Below, one piece after another: positions 1-10,959 of a stretch of 64,000 nt of DNA. The DNA is taken from NCBI RefSeq assembly GCF_017104565.1, contig NZ_JAAGPD010000015.1:62001-126000 (forward strand), written 5' to 3'. Each line of letters opens with the position of its first letter. Within the stretch, counting starts at the first letter, position 1. This DNA is from Paraburkholderia sp. Tr-20389. GTDB lineage: Bacteria > Pseudomonadota > Gammaproteobacteria > Burkholderiales > Burkholderiaceae. The notes below the pieces were generated by a model that saw nothing but the letters and a program-made list of their open reading frames with translations, did not search any database and was not told where the DNA came from. Position numbers and translations under genes: made by a program.

Positions 1-2139
<2,139 letters not shown>

Positions 2140-2143
<4 letters not shown>

Positions 2144-3192
2144 TGTGCTTCTCCCGTAGTCTGTTTCTGATCCTGCTGATGCAGCGGCACGCAGCGCACC
2201 GTGTCCCCGTCGCGCACGTCGAGTGCATGGCGCGCGGCGGCCGGCAGCGGCGCGCCCTCTTCCGTCTGAGCGGGCAGATCGGCCAGCACGCAGCGGAACT
2301 CGCCCGGCTTGTTGCTCGCGATCAGATACGTCGCGCCGCGTTGCGCCGACGCTTCATGCACCGCGCGCGATTCGTTGCGCTTCACGCACGCGCTGCGATC
2401 GACTTGCGCGGTGAGCACGGGGCCCGCATCGAAAATATCGACGTAGCGGTCCGTCTCGAAGCCCTCTTCCATATGGATGTCGTACGCGAGCAGCGCCTTT
2501 TCGTCCGGCTCGCCGAGCACGCGCTGCGCGGCTTCCGGCAGAAGCGGCACGTAGATCGGATAGCTCGGCATCACTTCGGCGATGAAGGTGCTGCTACGGC
2601 CGCCCGACTGCACTTCGATATCGGCGAAATTGCGGCCGAAGAACTTGCGGCCCACGGCTTCCCAGAACGGCGACACGCCCGCGTCGTCCGTCACGCCGAG
2701 CAGCAGGGAGAACACTTCGGCGGTGAAGCGCTGGCGGTTCGCGGCGACGTACATCATGCGCGCGCGCGACATCAGATGCGCGGCGGCATCGCCACGCATC
2801 TCGGGGTCGATGTAGAAGCCCGCGAGACGGCTTTTGCCCGTCAGTTCATGCGACATCGTCAGCGCGTGAATCTTGCGGTTCACGTGCAGTTCGCGCGATG
2901 CGTGAATCAGCGCATCGTTGCGGAACACGTAGAACGGTTCGGAGTAGCCGGCTGCCGCGACGATGCTCGCCGTGCCGTGCAGCTTGCCCGTCTCGCTGTC
3001 TTCCAGCACGAAGAGATAGAACTCCTCGCCCGGAAAATCGACTTCCGCGCGAAACGAGTCTTCCGACAACGCGACGCGCGCCTCCAGCGCGCGCCGGTCG
3101 TGCGGCAGCGAGTGCAGCACGGGCTGCGCGTTGCGCGCCATCTGTTGCAACGCGTCGAGATCGGCCAGACGGCCTGGGCGGACGAAGAGCAT
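2140..3192 (-). CDS. aruF: Arginine/ornithine succinyltransferase, alpha subunit
   Basis: A 350-residue AstA-family protein starting MLFVRPGRLADLDALQQMA, about the length of its paralogue astA and with the same block order, including HELTGKSRLAGFYIDPEMRG in the middle. In Pseudomonas the alpha and beta subunits act together and accept arginine and ornithine. The present pair is read the same way from family knowledge. The gene starts 28 bp after the astC stop and overlaps astA by 4 nt at its end. The tandem paralogues look like an old duplication kept as a heteromer. Confidence 0.94.
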
Positions 3193-3220
3193 CGTGGTCT
3201 CGTGTGTGGAGAGGGACGTG

Positions 3221-4450
3221 TTACTTGGCGAGTGCCACCGCGCCGACGACTTCCTCGACCGCCTTCTCGAAGCGCGCGAGGCCGTCGTTCATGTCGTCGG
3301 CGGGAATGATCAGCGACGGCGCGAAGCGCAGCACGTCCGGGCCCGCCATCAGCATGATCACGCCATGCTTGCCGGCCGCCGTCACGAAGTCCTTCGCGCG
3401 GCCCTTGTAGGCATCCGTGAGTTCGGCGCCGATCAGGAGGCCTTTGCCGCGCACGTCCTTGAAGATGCCGAAGCGTTCGTTGATCTTCGCGAGCTTTGCT
3501 TTCAGCTGTTCGCTGCGCGTGCGCACGCCTTCGAGCACCTTCGGGTCGCTGACGAGATCGACTACCTTCAGCGCGATGGCCGTCGCCAGCGGATTGCCGC
3601 CATAGGTGGTGCCGTGCACGCCGACCTTGAAGTGCGCGGCGAGTTCGTTGGTCGTCAGCATCGCGCCGATCGGGAAGCCGTTGCCGAGCGCCTTGGCCGT
3701 TGTGAGGATGTCGGGCGTCACGCCCGTGTCCTGATACGCGTAGAAGAAGCCCGTGCGGCCGACGCCCGTTTGCACTTCGTCGAAAATCAGCAGTGCGCCG
3801 TGCTGGTCGCAGGCTTCGCGCAGCGCCTTCAGGAACGCGGGATCGGCGGGGATCACGCCGCCTTCGCCCTGCACCGGCTCGACGATCACGGCGCAGGTCT
3901 TCGGGCCGATGGCGGCGCGCGCGGCCGCGATGTCGTTGTACGGCAGGTGCTTGATGCCTGCGGGCACGGGGCCGAAGCCTTCGGAGTACTTCGGCTGGCC
4001 GCCGACGCTCACCGTGAAGAACGTGCGGCCGTGAAACGACTGCGTGAACGATATGATTTCATCCTTGTCGGCGCCGTGGCGGTCGAACGCGACGCGGCGC
4101 GCGAGCTTCAGCGCGGCTTCGTTGGCTTCGGCGCCCGAGTTCGCGAAGAACGCGCGGTCGGCGAAGGTGAGTTCTTCGAGACGCTTTGCGAGACGCAGCA
4201 CCGGTTCATTCGTGTAACCGTTACCGATATGCCAGAGTTTTGCGCCCTGATCGTGCAGAACCTGCATCAGTTCGGGATGCGCGTGACCGAGGGCCGTGAC
4301 GGCGATACCGCCCGCGAAGTCGACGTAGTCCTTGCCTTGCGTGTCCCATACGCGGGAGCCTTGCCCGCGGTCCGGCACGAAGGACGCCGGCGAGAAGACA
4401 GGGACCATGACTTCGTCGAAAGTCTGGCGGGTCACATTCTGGTCGTTCAT
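3221..4450 (-). CDS. astC: Succinylornithine / acetylornithine transaminase, class III PLP enzyme
   Basis: A 409-residue class III aminotransferase. In the AST pathway this enzyme moves the amino group of N-succinylornithine to 2-oxoglutarate, giving succinylglutamate semialdehyde. The same fold also serves arginine synthesis (ArgD), so dual use is possible. Visible marks are the phosphate-binding [15 protein letters not shown] segment, the EPVQGEGG loop, [12 protein letters not shown], and the PLP lysine in [13 protein letters not shown] near residue 252. It is the first gene of the ast operon. The ATG follows GAGGA at 6-7 nt. The upstream space is short, because repeat element A begins about 95 bp away. 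Confidence 0.94.
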   Translation of the reverse strand: MNDQNVTRQTFDEVMVPVFSPASFVPDRGQGSRVWDTQGKDYVDFAGGIAVTALGHAHPELMQVLHDQGAKLWHIGNGYTNEPVLRLAKRLEELTFADRAFFANSGAEANEAALKLARRVAFDRHGADKDEIISFTQSFHGRTFFTVSVGGQPKYSEGFGPVPAGIKHLPYNDIAAARAAIGPKTCAVIVEPVQGEGGVIPADPAFLKALREACDQHGALLIFDEVQTGVGRTGFFYAYQDTGVTPDILTTAKALGNGFPIGAMLTTNELAAHFKVGVHGTTYGGNPLATAIALKVVDLVSDPKVLEGVRTRSEQLKAKLAKINERFGIFKDVRGKGLLIGAELTDAYKGRAKDFVTAAGKHGVIMLMAGPDVLRFAPSLIIPADDMNDGLARFEKAVEEVVGAVALAK

Positions 4451-4545
4451 GGTGGATCCTCGAGGCTCGTTCAGAGTAATGATCCGTAGTTTAGGCGACG
4501 GTGGGGGGATGTTCTTGCGTGGAAGCGACGGGTTCTTTTTTTATG
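4451..4545 (-). promoter_or_regulatory. Presumed ast operon promoter region with possible ArgR half-sites
   Basis: This short space between astC and repeat element A should hold the ast promoter unless transcription starts inside the element. Read on the minus strand it contains two copies of GTCGC, at 4525-4529 and 4494-4498. The first fits the Pseudomonas AraC-type ArgR half-site rule (TGTCGC, eight bases, AA) with one mismatch. The second lacks the AA. The spacing of about 31 bp is longer than in Pseudomonas. No convincing -35/-10 pair was found. This is a weak call. Confidence 0.3.
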
Positions 4546-4615
4546 TCTGCGACGCAGTCGCCATTCTGGCCTTCTCGGCGCGGGCTTCGCCGTTTGGTTT
4601 CGGTTCTGCCCTTTC

Positions 4616-4645
4616 GCTTTTGCTTTTGCTTTTGCTTTTGCTTTT
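4616..4645 (+). repeat. Hexamer microsatellite GCTTTT x5 inside element A
   Basis: Five perfect GCTTTT units in the outer left flank of element A, where copy C has only one or two related units. It is a likely slippage site. Confidence 0.85.
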
Positions 4646-4907
4646 GCCTTCGCTGGCATCCGCGTTGTGTCTCTGGTTTGCTGGCGTTGCCCCTGTGCGG
4701 GGCGGCACTTACTTTCTTTGCCGCCGCAAAGAAAGTAAGCAAAGAAAGCGGGCTCACACCGCCAGCCCTTGTTCCTGCCTGCGGGCCCCCAACAGTTCTT
4801 ACGCTCCAAGCGGCAACGCGCTTGTTTGCGCCGTTGCCAGCGTGCTAACCGCACGCATCACCCGCTTCATACTCCCGCGTCACGAATTGCGCTACCAGAA
4901 GTCCATG

Positions 4908-5042
4908 GCCGCCCAGGTGGCAAACGGTGTGTAGGCCGTCTCGACGTAGATGCACCACTCCGGACTGAACAGCGGATCGGTGTCGTAGGATCGCCAACGC
5001 ATACGGCGCGACAAGCTACACACAGTTTGCCACCTGGGCGGC
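4908..5042. repeat. Central inverted-repeat cassette of element A
   Basis: Left arm 4908-4935 (GCCGCCCAGGTGGCAAAC followed by GGTGTGTAGG) and right arm 5016-5042 form a nearly perfect inverted repeat around an 80-bp centre. The centre reads CACTCCGGACTGAA then GGATCGGTGTCGTAGG on the plus strand, the same orientation as copies B and C and opposite to copy D. Confidence 0.88.
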
Positions 5043-5352
5043 GCAAACGAGTCGCTGGCGCTGGCTGCTCTGCGGGTGAGTGGAGTGGGTGATGCGCCTG
5101 GTCAAGGCGCTGGCAACGGGCGCAAAACAAAGTGTTGCCGTGTGGAGTGCGGGACCGGTTGGGGGCCCGCAGGCAAGTACAAAAGCTGGCGGTGTGAGCG
5201 GCTTTCTTTTGCCTACTTTTCTTTGCCGCTGCAAAGAAAAGTAGGTGCCGCCCCGCACAGGGGCAACGCATGACCACCGACGTGAAATCGCGGATGCCAG
5301 CGAAGAAAAAACCGAAAAACCAGAATGGCGACTACGTCGCAGACAAACAGCC

Positions 5353-6405
5353 TCAAACCTCAGGCCGCTCGATCAGAGCCGCGGGCCGAGGCTCATCAAC
5401 CCCACCCCGTGCAACGCCACTTCCGTGCTGCTTCTCGATCCAGTTCCTACGCTCCTCACGCGGCGTCACGCCGAACCTCTCCCGATAAGCATTGGAAAAA
5501 TGCGCAGCAGATGAGAACCCACATGCAAGACTGATCTGCACAACCGACTTGCTGGTCCGCTGCAACTGCGTGCGAGCCTTCGCAAGCCGCAACCCGAGAT
5601 AGTACTTGGAAGGCATCGAGCCAAGATACTGCCGAAACAGCCGCTCAAGCTGCCGGCGCGAAACGCCGACCAATCCGGCGATCTCATCCGACGTCAGCGG
5701 ATCCTCGATATTCGCCTCCATCAACAGCAACGCATCATTCAACCGTGGATGCCGCTCGCCAGGCGCGGTCACAAACGGTATGCGCTGCCGTTCTTCGCCG
5801 GATCGCAGCGTGCCGACACCCATCGTATCCGCGATACGCTCCGCAAGTTCAGGGCCGTGCTCGCGGCCTATCATCGCCAGCATGAAATCGACGGTCGCCT
5901 GACCGCCCGCACAGGTCGCCCGGTCGCGATCGATCTCGAAGATCTGCTGCGTCACGATGCAGCGCTCGAATTGCTCGGTGAACTGCTGATAGGTCTCCCA
6001 GTTCACACTCACGCGATAGCCGGATAGCTGCCCCGCCATCGCGAGCCACCACACGCCATGATGAATGCCCGTCACGAGCGGCGTGCGCTGCCCGACACGC
6101 GACAGGCTCGCCAGAAACAACCGGTAGTCCGCGAACTGCTGAAAGCGCTCGCTGACGATGATCAGCCAGTCACATGCAATCGCATCGCCGAACGCGGCAT
6201 CGGCGGGCCACAGCGCACCGCCCGCGAGCGGCACCGGGCGACCGTCCCACGAACAGACCTGCCAGCGGTACAACGCCCGCCCGTCGATTTCATTGGCGAG
6301 ATTCAGCGCGTCGACGATCGGCCCCACGCCCGACATCGACACGGGCGGCAACGCGACGATCGCGACCTGGGTTGTGCGGGCCGGACTGGACGACGGGCGA
6401 GGCAT
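5353..6405 (-). CDS. argR: GlxA/AraC-family regulator of arginine catabolism
   Basis: A 350-residue two-domain protein: an N-terminal DJ-1/PfpI-like (GATase1) domain at about residues 14-190 and a C-terminal AraC double helix-turn-helix, with GLVGVSRRQLERLFRQY and CGFSSAAHFSNAYRERFG as the two recognition halves. In Pseudomonas aeruginosa the AraC-type ArgR lies at the end of the aot transport operon and activates aot and aru genes in response to arginine. Here it starts 33 nt after hisP in the same order and lies next to the ast operon, so the same role is inferred. It is unrelated to the hexameric ArgR of E. coli. No strong ribosome site precedes the ATG. The stop is 10 bp from repeat element A. 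Confidence 0.87.
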   Translation of the reverse strand: MPRPSSSPARTTQVAIVALPPVSMSGVGPIVDALNLANEIDGRALYRWQVCSWDGRPVPLAGGALWPADAAFGDAIACDWLIIVSERFQQFADYRLFLASLSRVGQRTPLVTGIHHGVWWLAMAGQLSGYRVSVNWETYQQFTEQFERCIVTQQIFEIDRDRATCAGGQATVDFMLAMIGREHGPELAERIADTMGVGTLRSGEERQRIPFVTAPGERHPRLNDALLLMEANIEDPLTSDEIAGLVGVSRRQLERLFRQYLGSMPSKYYLGLRLAKARTQLQRTSKSVVQISLACGFSSAAHFSNAYRERFGVTPREERRNWIEKQHGSGVARGGVDEPRPAALIERPEV

Positions 6406-6438
6406 TGCGATAGATGAAGGAACGGTCGGGATACCCGA

Positions 6439-7230
6439 TTACTTGAGGCTGCCGGACAGGAACTGCTTCAGGCGCTCGCTCTTCGGCGTCACCAGCACTT
6501 CCGACGGCACGCCCTCTTCTTCCGTGCGCCCCTGATGCAGGAACATCACATGGTTCGACACGTTACGCGCAAAGCCCATCTCATGCGTCACGACGATCAT
6601 CGTGCGGCCTTCTTCAGCGAGCTTCTGCATCACCTTCAGCACTTCGCCGACCAGCTCGGGGTCGAGCGCGGAAGTGGGTTCGTCGAACAGCATCACGTCC
6701 GGGTTCATCGCCAGCGCGCGCGCAATCGCCACACGCTGCTGCTGCCCGCCCGACAGATGCGACGGATACTGCTTCTCCAGGCGCGGCGCAAGGCCCACTT
6801 TCTCCAGATACTCGCGCGCTCGGTCTTCCGCTTCCTTGCGCGGCACGCCAAGCACATGGATCGGCGCCTCGACCACGTTCTCCAGCACGTTCATGTGCGC
6901 CCACAGGTTGAAGTGCTGGAACACCATCGCGAGCTTCGTGCGGATGCGCTGCAACTGCTTGTGATCCGCGACCTCGAAATTGCCGTGACGATCGGTTTTC
7001 GTGCGCACCGCTTCGCCGTCGACCACGATCTGCCCGGCGTTCGGCCGCTCGAGAAAGTTGATGCAGCGCAGGAAGGTACTCTTACCCGACCCGCTCGCAC
7101 CGATGATGCTGATCACGTCGCCCTTGTTGGCATTCAGCGAGACGCCCTTCAGCACTTCGTTGTCGCCATAGCGCTTGTGGATGTCCTGCACGGCGAGCTT
7201 GCAGGCTTCCGTTTGAGTCGTGTGGAGCAA
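6439..7230 (-). CDS. hisP: Basic amino acid ABC transporter, ATP-binding protein
   Basis: A 263-residue ABC ATPase of the HisP/AotP polar amino acid group. It has Walker [10 protein letters not shown] at 44-52, the signature LSGGQQQRV, Walker [13 protein letters not shown] and a switch His in VVTHEMGF. It would power uptake of arginine, ornithine, histidine or lysine at the cytoplasmic face. The start chosen is TTG at 7230, because GGGAG lies 6 nt upstream and translation then begins [12 protein letters not shown] as expected. An upstream in-frame ATG at 7323 would overlap hisM and add a sequence unlike the family. It is followed by argR after 33 nt. Confidence 0.93.
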   Translation of the reverse strand: MLHTTQTEACKLAVQDIHKRYGDNEVLKGVSLNANKGDVISIIGASGSGKSTFLRCINFLERPNAGQIVVDGEAVRTKTDRHGNFEVADHKQLQRIRTKLAMVFQHFNLWAHMNVLENVVEAPIHVLGVPRKEAEDRAREYLEKVGLAPRLEKQYPSHLSGGQQQRVAIARALAMNPDVMLFDEPTSALDPELVGEVLKVMQKLAEEGRTMIVVTHEMGFARNVSNHVMFLHQGRTEEEGVPSEVLVTPKSERLKQFLSGSLK

Positions 7231-7323
7231 GATGCTCTCCCAGAGTGAAGACGGGTGAAACGGATGCTGAAGTGAAGTCGTGCCGCCGCCCCATGTTGCA
7301 TTGCGCCGCGGCACGCAGCGCAA

Positions 7324-8037
7324 TCAATGACGGCGCACGGCCAGATACGCGAGCCAGTGGCGCTCGGCGCGCCGGAACAACGCAACCAGCCCGAACGATA
7401 CAGCAAGGTAGATCAGCGCCGCGAGACCGAATGCCTCGAACGAGCGATAGGTTGCCGAGTTCGCGTCACGCGCGACCTTCAGCACGTCGGGCACGGTGGC
7501 CGTGAAGGCGACAGTGGTCGCGTGCAGCATCAGGATCACTTCGTTACTGTACAACGGCAGCGCGCGACGCAGCGCGGACGGTATCACAATCCGCCGATAC
7601 ATCGTGAACCAGCTCATCCCGTAAGCGCGCGCGGCTTCGACTTCGCCATGCGACGTCGCGCGAATCGCGCCCGCGAAGATCTCCGTCGTGTACGCGCAGG
7701 TGTTCAATGCGAACGCGAGAATCGCGCAGTGAAAGCCGCTGCGGAAGAACGCATCGAGCAGCGCATGCGAGCGCACGAATTCAAGGCTGTACATGCCCGT
7801 GTAGATCAGCAGCAGCTGCACGTAGAGCGGCGTGCCGCGAAACACGTAGGTGTAGAGGCGCACCGGCGTCGACAGCCAGCGCTTCTTCGACACGCGCGCC
7901 ACGGCGAGCGGTATCGAGGCCACGAAGCCGATGCCGATCGAAGCGACCAGCAGCCACAGCGTCACCGCGAGCCCCGAGATGCGCTGGCCGTCCCAGTAGA
8001 GAAAGGCGCGCCAGAACTGGTTGAGAATGTCGATCAT
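7324..8037 (-). CDS. hisM: Basic amino acid ABC transporter permease HisM-type
   Basis: A 237-residue inner-membrane permease of the HisM/AotM type with about five membrane segments and the EAA loop around HGEVEAARAYGMSW. It pairs with HisQ to form the channel over HisP. ATG 8037 was chosen (MIDILNQFWRAF) because AGGAGA lies 8 nt upstream; an in-frame GTG 18 nt earlier overlaps that ribosome site. It is 28 bp after hisQ and 93 bp before hisP. Confidence 0.92.
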   Translation of the reverse strand: MIDILNQFWRAFLYWDGQRISGLAVTLWLLVASIGIGFVASIPLAVARVSKKRWLSTPVRLYTYVFRGTPLYVQLLLIYTGMYSLEFVRSHALLDAFFRSGFHCAILAFALNTCAYTTEIFAGAIRATSHGEVEAARAYGMSWFTMYRRIVIPSALRRALPLYSNEVILMLHATTVAFTATVPDVLKVARDANSATYRSFEAFGLAALIYLAVSFGLVALFRRAERHWLAYLAVRRH

Positions 8038-8065
8038 GAACGTCGTCTCCTGCACGTTGCGCGAG

Positions 8066-8755
8066 TTAGAGTTCGGCGTGCCGCACGCCGATCGAATAGC
8101 GCTTCTCCAGCCAGATCAGCACGAGATTCGACACGGTCGTGATGGCCAGATAAATCAGCGCGGCGACGAGAATGAAGAAGAACATGTTGAACGTGCTCTT
8201 GCCCGCGTCCTGCGCGGCCTTGACGACATCGGCGAGACCGATGATCGACACCAGCGCCGTCGCCTTCACCAGCACCTGCCAGTTGTTGCCGATGCCGGGC
8301 AGCGCGAAGCGCATCATCTGCGGAAACAGGATGCGCGTGAACACCCGCGCGCCGCTCATGCCGTATGCCGCGCCCGCTTCCAGCTGGCCGCGCGGCACGG
8401 CGAGAAACGCGCCGCGAAAGGTCTCGGTGAAGTACGCGCCGTAGATGAAGCCGAGCGTCAGCACGCCCGCGATGAACGGGTCGATGTCGAACTGCGGCAA
8501 ATCGAGCGCGTCGGTCAGGTTGTTGACCGCGATCTGGATGCTGTAGAACAGCAGCAGCATCAGCACGAGATCGGGCACGGAACGGATCAGCGTCGTATAG
8601 CCCGTTGCGATTGCGCGCAGCGGCCGGTTGAACGACAGCTTCGCCGCCGCACCGATCAGACCGAGCACGACGGAAGTCGCCAGCGAAAGAACCGACAGCT
8701 CGACCGTCTTGATCGTACCGTCGAGGAGCACCGGGCCAAAGCCATAGAGGAACAC
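8066..8755 (-). CDS. hisQ: Basic amino acid ABC transporter permease HisQ-type
   Basis: A 229-residue permease with the EAA-type loop PRGQLEAGAAYGMSG and family-typical opening FLYGFGPVLLDGTIKTVELS. The GTG start at 8755 is preceded by AGGAG at 6 nt; longer in-frame extensions have no family character. It is the first gene of hisQMP-argR. Normally a periplasmic binding protein gene (hisJ/aotJ/argT) precedes hisQ in such operons, but none is present here, so the transporter must borrow one encoded elsewhere. Confidence 0.92.
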   Translation of the reverse strand: MFLYGFGPVLLDGTIKTVELSVLSLATSVVLGLIGAAAKLSFNRPLRAIATGYTTLIRSVPDLVLMLLLFYSIQIAVNNLTDALDLPQFDIDPFIAGVLTLGFIYGAYFTETFRGAFLAVPRGQLEAGAAYGMSGARVFTRILFPQMMRFALPGIGNNWQVLVKATALVSIIGLADVVKAAQDAGKSTFNMFFFILVAALIYLAITTVSNLVLIWLEKRYSIGVRHAEL

Positions 8756-9182
8756 GTGTGTCTCCTGTGTCGAAGCGAAACGCGAAGGTTGATCGGAATG
8801 CCGCACCCGCAGCGGCATGGCGCGGATACTCGCAAGCGAAAATGATTTGCTCAAACAGGGGCAGCCGCGCATTGTGCGCCGCAACATCCACACCGGCGCG
8901 GCGCGGCGTGCGTTGAATGCCCGCAGTGCCGGGCGCTATCCGTTTGTAAGCGCATGGCACACGCGCCGCGCCTGCCGCGAATTCGCAAGTTTCGGGTCGC
9001 TTTTTCGATAGACGCGCGAAGCCGCCTGCACGCGCGCAAACCCGCGCCGATTGGGGCTTTCCCTGAAAGACACACGGGCTCGATGCTGCCAGGCCACGCC
9101 CCGCAACAGCCGTCGCATCGCGCACGCGTTAGACTTGCTGTTCCCCTCCGCCACACGACGCTTCTGCGCACAGGATCGCCGC
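8756..9182. other. Divergent intergenic region, no gene seen
   Basis: These 427 bp separate hisQ (minus) from the methyltransferase (plus). Neither strand has a plausible coding frame and nothing resembles a binding-protein remnant. It must carry the hisQMP-argR promoter, but no clear sites were recognised. Confidence 0.5.
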
Positions 9183-9791
9183 ATGCCACTTCACCCCGAC
9201 TCCGCAACGCTCGACGCCTACACGCGCGACGCCGCCCGTTATTCGCACGAATGGCTCGATCAGCCGCCGCCCGACGACATGTATGCGCTGTGGAAAGCCC
9301 ATCTCTTGCCGACGGGCAAGACGGCCGATATCGGCTGCGGCAATGGGCGCGACGCCGCGTGGCTGGCGGAGCATGGGTATCGCGTGACGGGATTCGATGC
9401 GTCGGCGGGATTGCTCGATGAAGCGCGCCGGCTTTATCCGCAGATTGCGTTCCGCACGGCGACGCTGCCGTCGCTGGCCGAGATCGACGAGCAGTTCGAC
9501 AACGTGGTCTGCGAAACCGTGCTGATGCATCTTCCCGTCGACGCGATCACGGACGCAATCGACAACCTGCTGCGTATCCTGCGGCCGAACGGCATGCTGT
9601 ATCTGTCGTGGCGCGTGACGGAGAGCGCCGACGCGCGCCAGCCGGACGGCCGGCTCTATTCGGCGTTCGAGCCGGCGCTGGTCACGGATGCCCTCACCGA
9701 TTGCCTGATCCTGTTCGCCGACGACACCACGAGCGCGAGTTCCGGCAAGCGCGTGTGCCGCATCATCGCGGCGAAGCGCGGCGACATCTGA
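9183..9791 (+). CDS. Class I SAM-dependent methyltransferase
   Basis: A 202-residue Rossmann-fold methyltransferase. Motif I is ADIGCGNGRDAAWLAEHG near residues 50-67, with FDAS as the acidic end of beta 2 and ILRPNGMLYLSW as motif III. The substrate cannot be told from sequence. The start MPLHPDSATLDAY at 9183 is preceded by AGGA; an upstream in-frame ATG adds a low-complexity stretch without homology. It stands alone, divergent from hisQ and convergent with the patatin gene. Confidence 0.85.
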   Translation: MPLHPDSATLDAYTRDAARYSHEWLDQPPPDDMYALWKAHLLPTGKTADIGCGNGRDAAWLAEHGYRVTGFDASAGLLDEARRLYPQIAFRTATLPSLAEIDEQFDNVVCETVLMHLPVDAITDAIDNLLRILRPNGMLYLSWRVTESADARQPDGRLYSAFEPALVTDALTDCLILFADDTTSASSGKRVCRIIAAKRGDI

Positions 9792-9797
9792 GCGCGG

Positions 9798-9814
9798 ATC
9801 GGGCTGTACCCGAT
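9798..9814. terminator. Hairpin between convergent genes
   Basis: ATCGGG-CTGTA-CCCGAT, a perfect 6-bp stem between two convergent stop codons. It lacks a T run on either side, so it is only a weak terminator candidate. Confidence 0.35.
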
Positions 9815-9822
9815 TGCGTGAG

Positions 9823-10848
9823 TCAGTCGGTGCCGAGGCACGCGCGGATGGCGGGCAGCATCGCCTCGACGGCCGCGCGCCCTTCCGCGATGGCAGGCTC
9901 CGCGCGGTGAAAATCGAAGATGCCCATGCCGCCCAGGCGCGGCTGGATCAGGATGTCGGCGGGCTCGCCCGCGAGGCGGCTGCGCGTAATCCGCACCTGC
10001 ATGATGTCGATGCTTTGCGCGATCGACGTGAGCATCGACGGCACGCGCGCGCTCGGCGCGGGCGGCACGCGCACATCGCGCGAATACTCTTCCGACGAAG
10101 GCTGCAGCCACCCCGGAAAGGGCTTGCCGTTGCGCCGCAGCAGCATGGGCGGCTCCGGCGTCGCGAGCACGGGCGGCGGCGCATCGGGATCGAGCGTGAG
10201 CGGCCCGGATGTTTCGGCTTCGACGAGTTCTTCCGTCGGCAACGGCGGCAGGTCGACCACCGCGCCGCCGAAATCGCGGCCATTGAGAATGTCGTTGTTC
10301 AGATCGACGGCGATCACGCAGTCGGCCCGCATGCCGCGCGCGGCCGACACCGGCACGGGGTTGGACAGCCCGCCGTCGACAAGCCACACGCCTTCGCGCA
10401 GCACCGGCGTGAAAAGACCCGGAATCGCAATCGACGCGCGCACGGCATCCACCACGCCGCCGTCCTGCAGCCAGGTTTCTCGGCCGGAATCGAGCTCCGT
10501 CGCGACGGCCGCGAACGGCATCTGCAATTCGCCGATCGCACAGCCGTTGAAGCGGTTCGCAAACACCTGAATGACTTTCTTGCCGCCGAGCAGGCCGCCC
10601 GATAAACGCAGGTCGAGCAGACGCACGACCGATTGCCACGTGAGCCGCGTCACCCACTCTTCGAGCCAGTCGAGATCGCCGTTCGCATACACGGCACCGA
10701 CCAGCGCGCCGATCGACGTCCCCGCGACGATATCCGGCTTGATGCCCGCCTCGTGCAGTGCGCGAATCGCGCCGATGTGCGCCCACCCGCGCGCGGCGCC
10801 TCCGCCGAGCACGAGGCCAATGCGCTTGTAGCGCCGACGAATGGCCAT
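9823..10848 (-). CDS. Patatin-like phospholipase, RssA family
   Basis: A 341-residue patatin-fold serine hydrolase. The oxyanion loop is GGGAARG at residues 15-21, the nucleophile Ser45 lies in GTSIG, and the partner Asp lies in VDGGLSNPVP. Such RssA-type proteins are cytosolic or membrane-associated lipid acyl hydrolases of poorly known substrate. The C-terminal 100 residues after the DGG motif are proline-rich (PLPTEELVEAETSG onward) and then return to a conserved tail ending in the IQPRLGGMGIFDF region, typical of the beta-proteobacterial form. It lies 111 bp downstream of the BamE-like lipoprotein gene on the same strand. Confidence 0.88.
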   Translation of the reverse strand: MAIRRRYKRIGLVLGGGAARGWAHIGAIRALHEAGIKPDIVAGTSIGALVGAVYANGDLDWLEEWVTRLTWQSVVRLLDLRLSGGLLGGKKVIQVFANRFNGCAIGELQMPFAAVATELDSGRETWLQDGGVVDAVRASIAIPGLFTPVLREGVWLVDGGLSNPVPVSAARGMRADCVIAVDLNNDILNGRDFGGAVVDLPPLPTEELVEAETSGPLTLDPDAPPPVLATPEPPMLLRRNGKPFPGWLQPSSEEYSRDVRVPPAPSARVPSMLTSIAQSIDIMQVRITRSRLAGEPADILIQPRLGGMGIFDFHRAEPAIAEGRAAVEAMLPAIRACLGTD

Positions 10849-10959
10849 TGTTGTTTTCTCCCTTGTTTGCAGGCGTTTTCTGATTGGACCCGCGCGGCGG
10901 ACTTTTGTTTTGCGGGCGTTTTGCGGGCTTTGCGCCCTCGCCTGTCCGGCCGCGCGCGC

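Larger units (their letters stand above)
4546..5343. repeat. Composite inverted-repeat element, copy A
   Basis: A 798-bp imperfect inverted repeat bounded by TCTGCGACGCAGTCGCC on the left and its complement on the right. The core runs 4684-5269 (586 bp), from GCGTTGCCCCTGTGCGG to its reverse complement. Each arm holds a perfect hairpin: CTTACTTTCTTTGC/GCAAAGAAAGTAAG on the left and CCTACTTTTCTTTGC/GCAAAGAAAAGTAGG on the right. Further inward are a GCGGGCCCCCAAC block and a central cassette at 4908-5042. It lies between argR (stop 10 bp to the right) and the ast operon. Reading frames here are by-products of the repeat: they recur in all copies and have no protein-like conservation. Related copies are at 19.9, 44.8 and 51.2 kb. 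Confidence 0.9.

Noticed and set aside
4471-5277. Several hypothetical proteins inside the repeat elements
   Set aside because: The same peptides recur in all four copies and in different frames, tracking the DNA repeat.
4546-5343. Insertion sequence
   Set aside because: Inverted ends exist, but there is no transposase frame; the whole unit is made of paired arms.
8756-8893. Longer N-terminus for hisQ up to 8893
   Set aside because: The extra 46 residues have no family character, while GTG 8755 has a proper AGGAG site.
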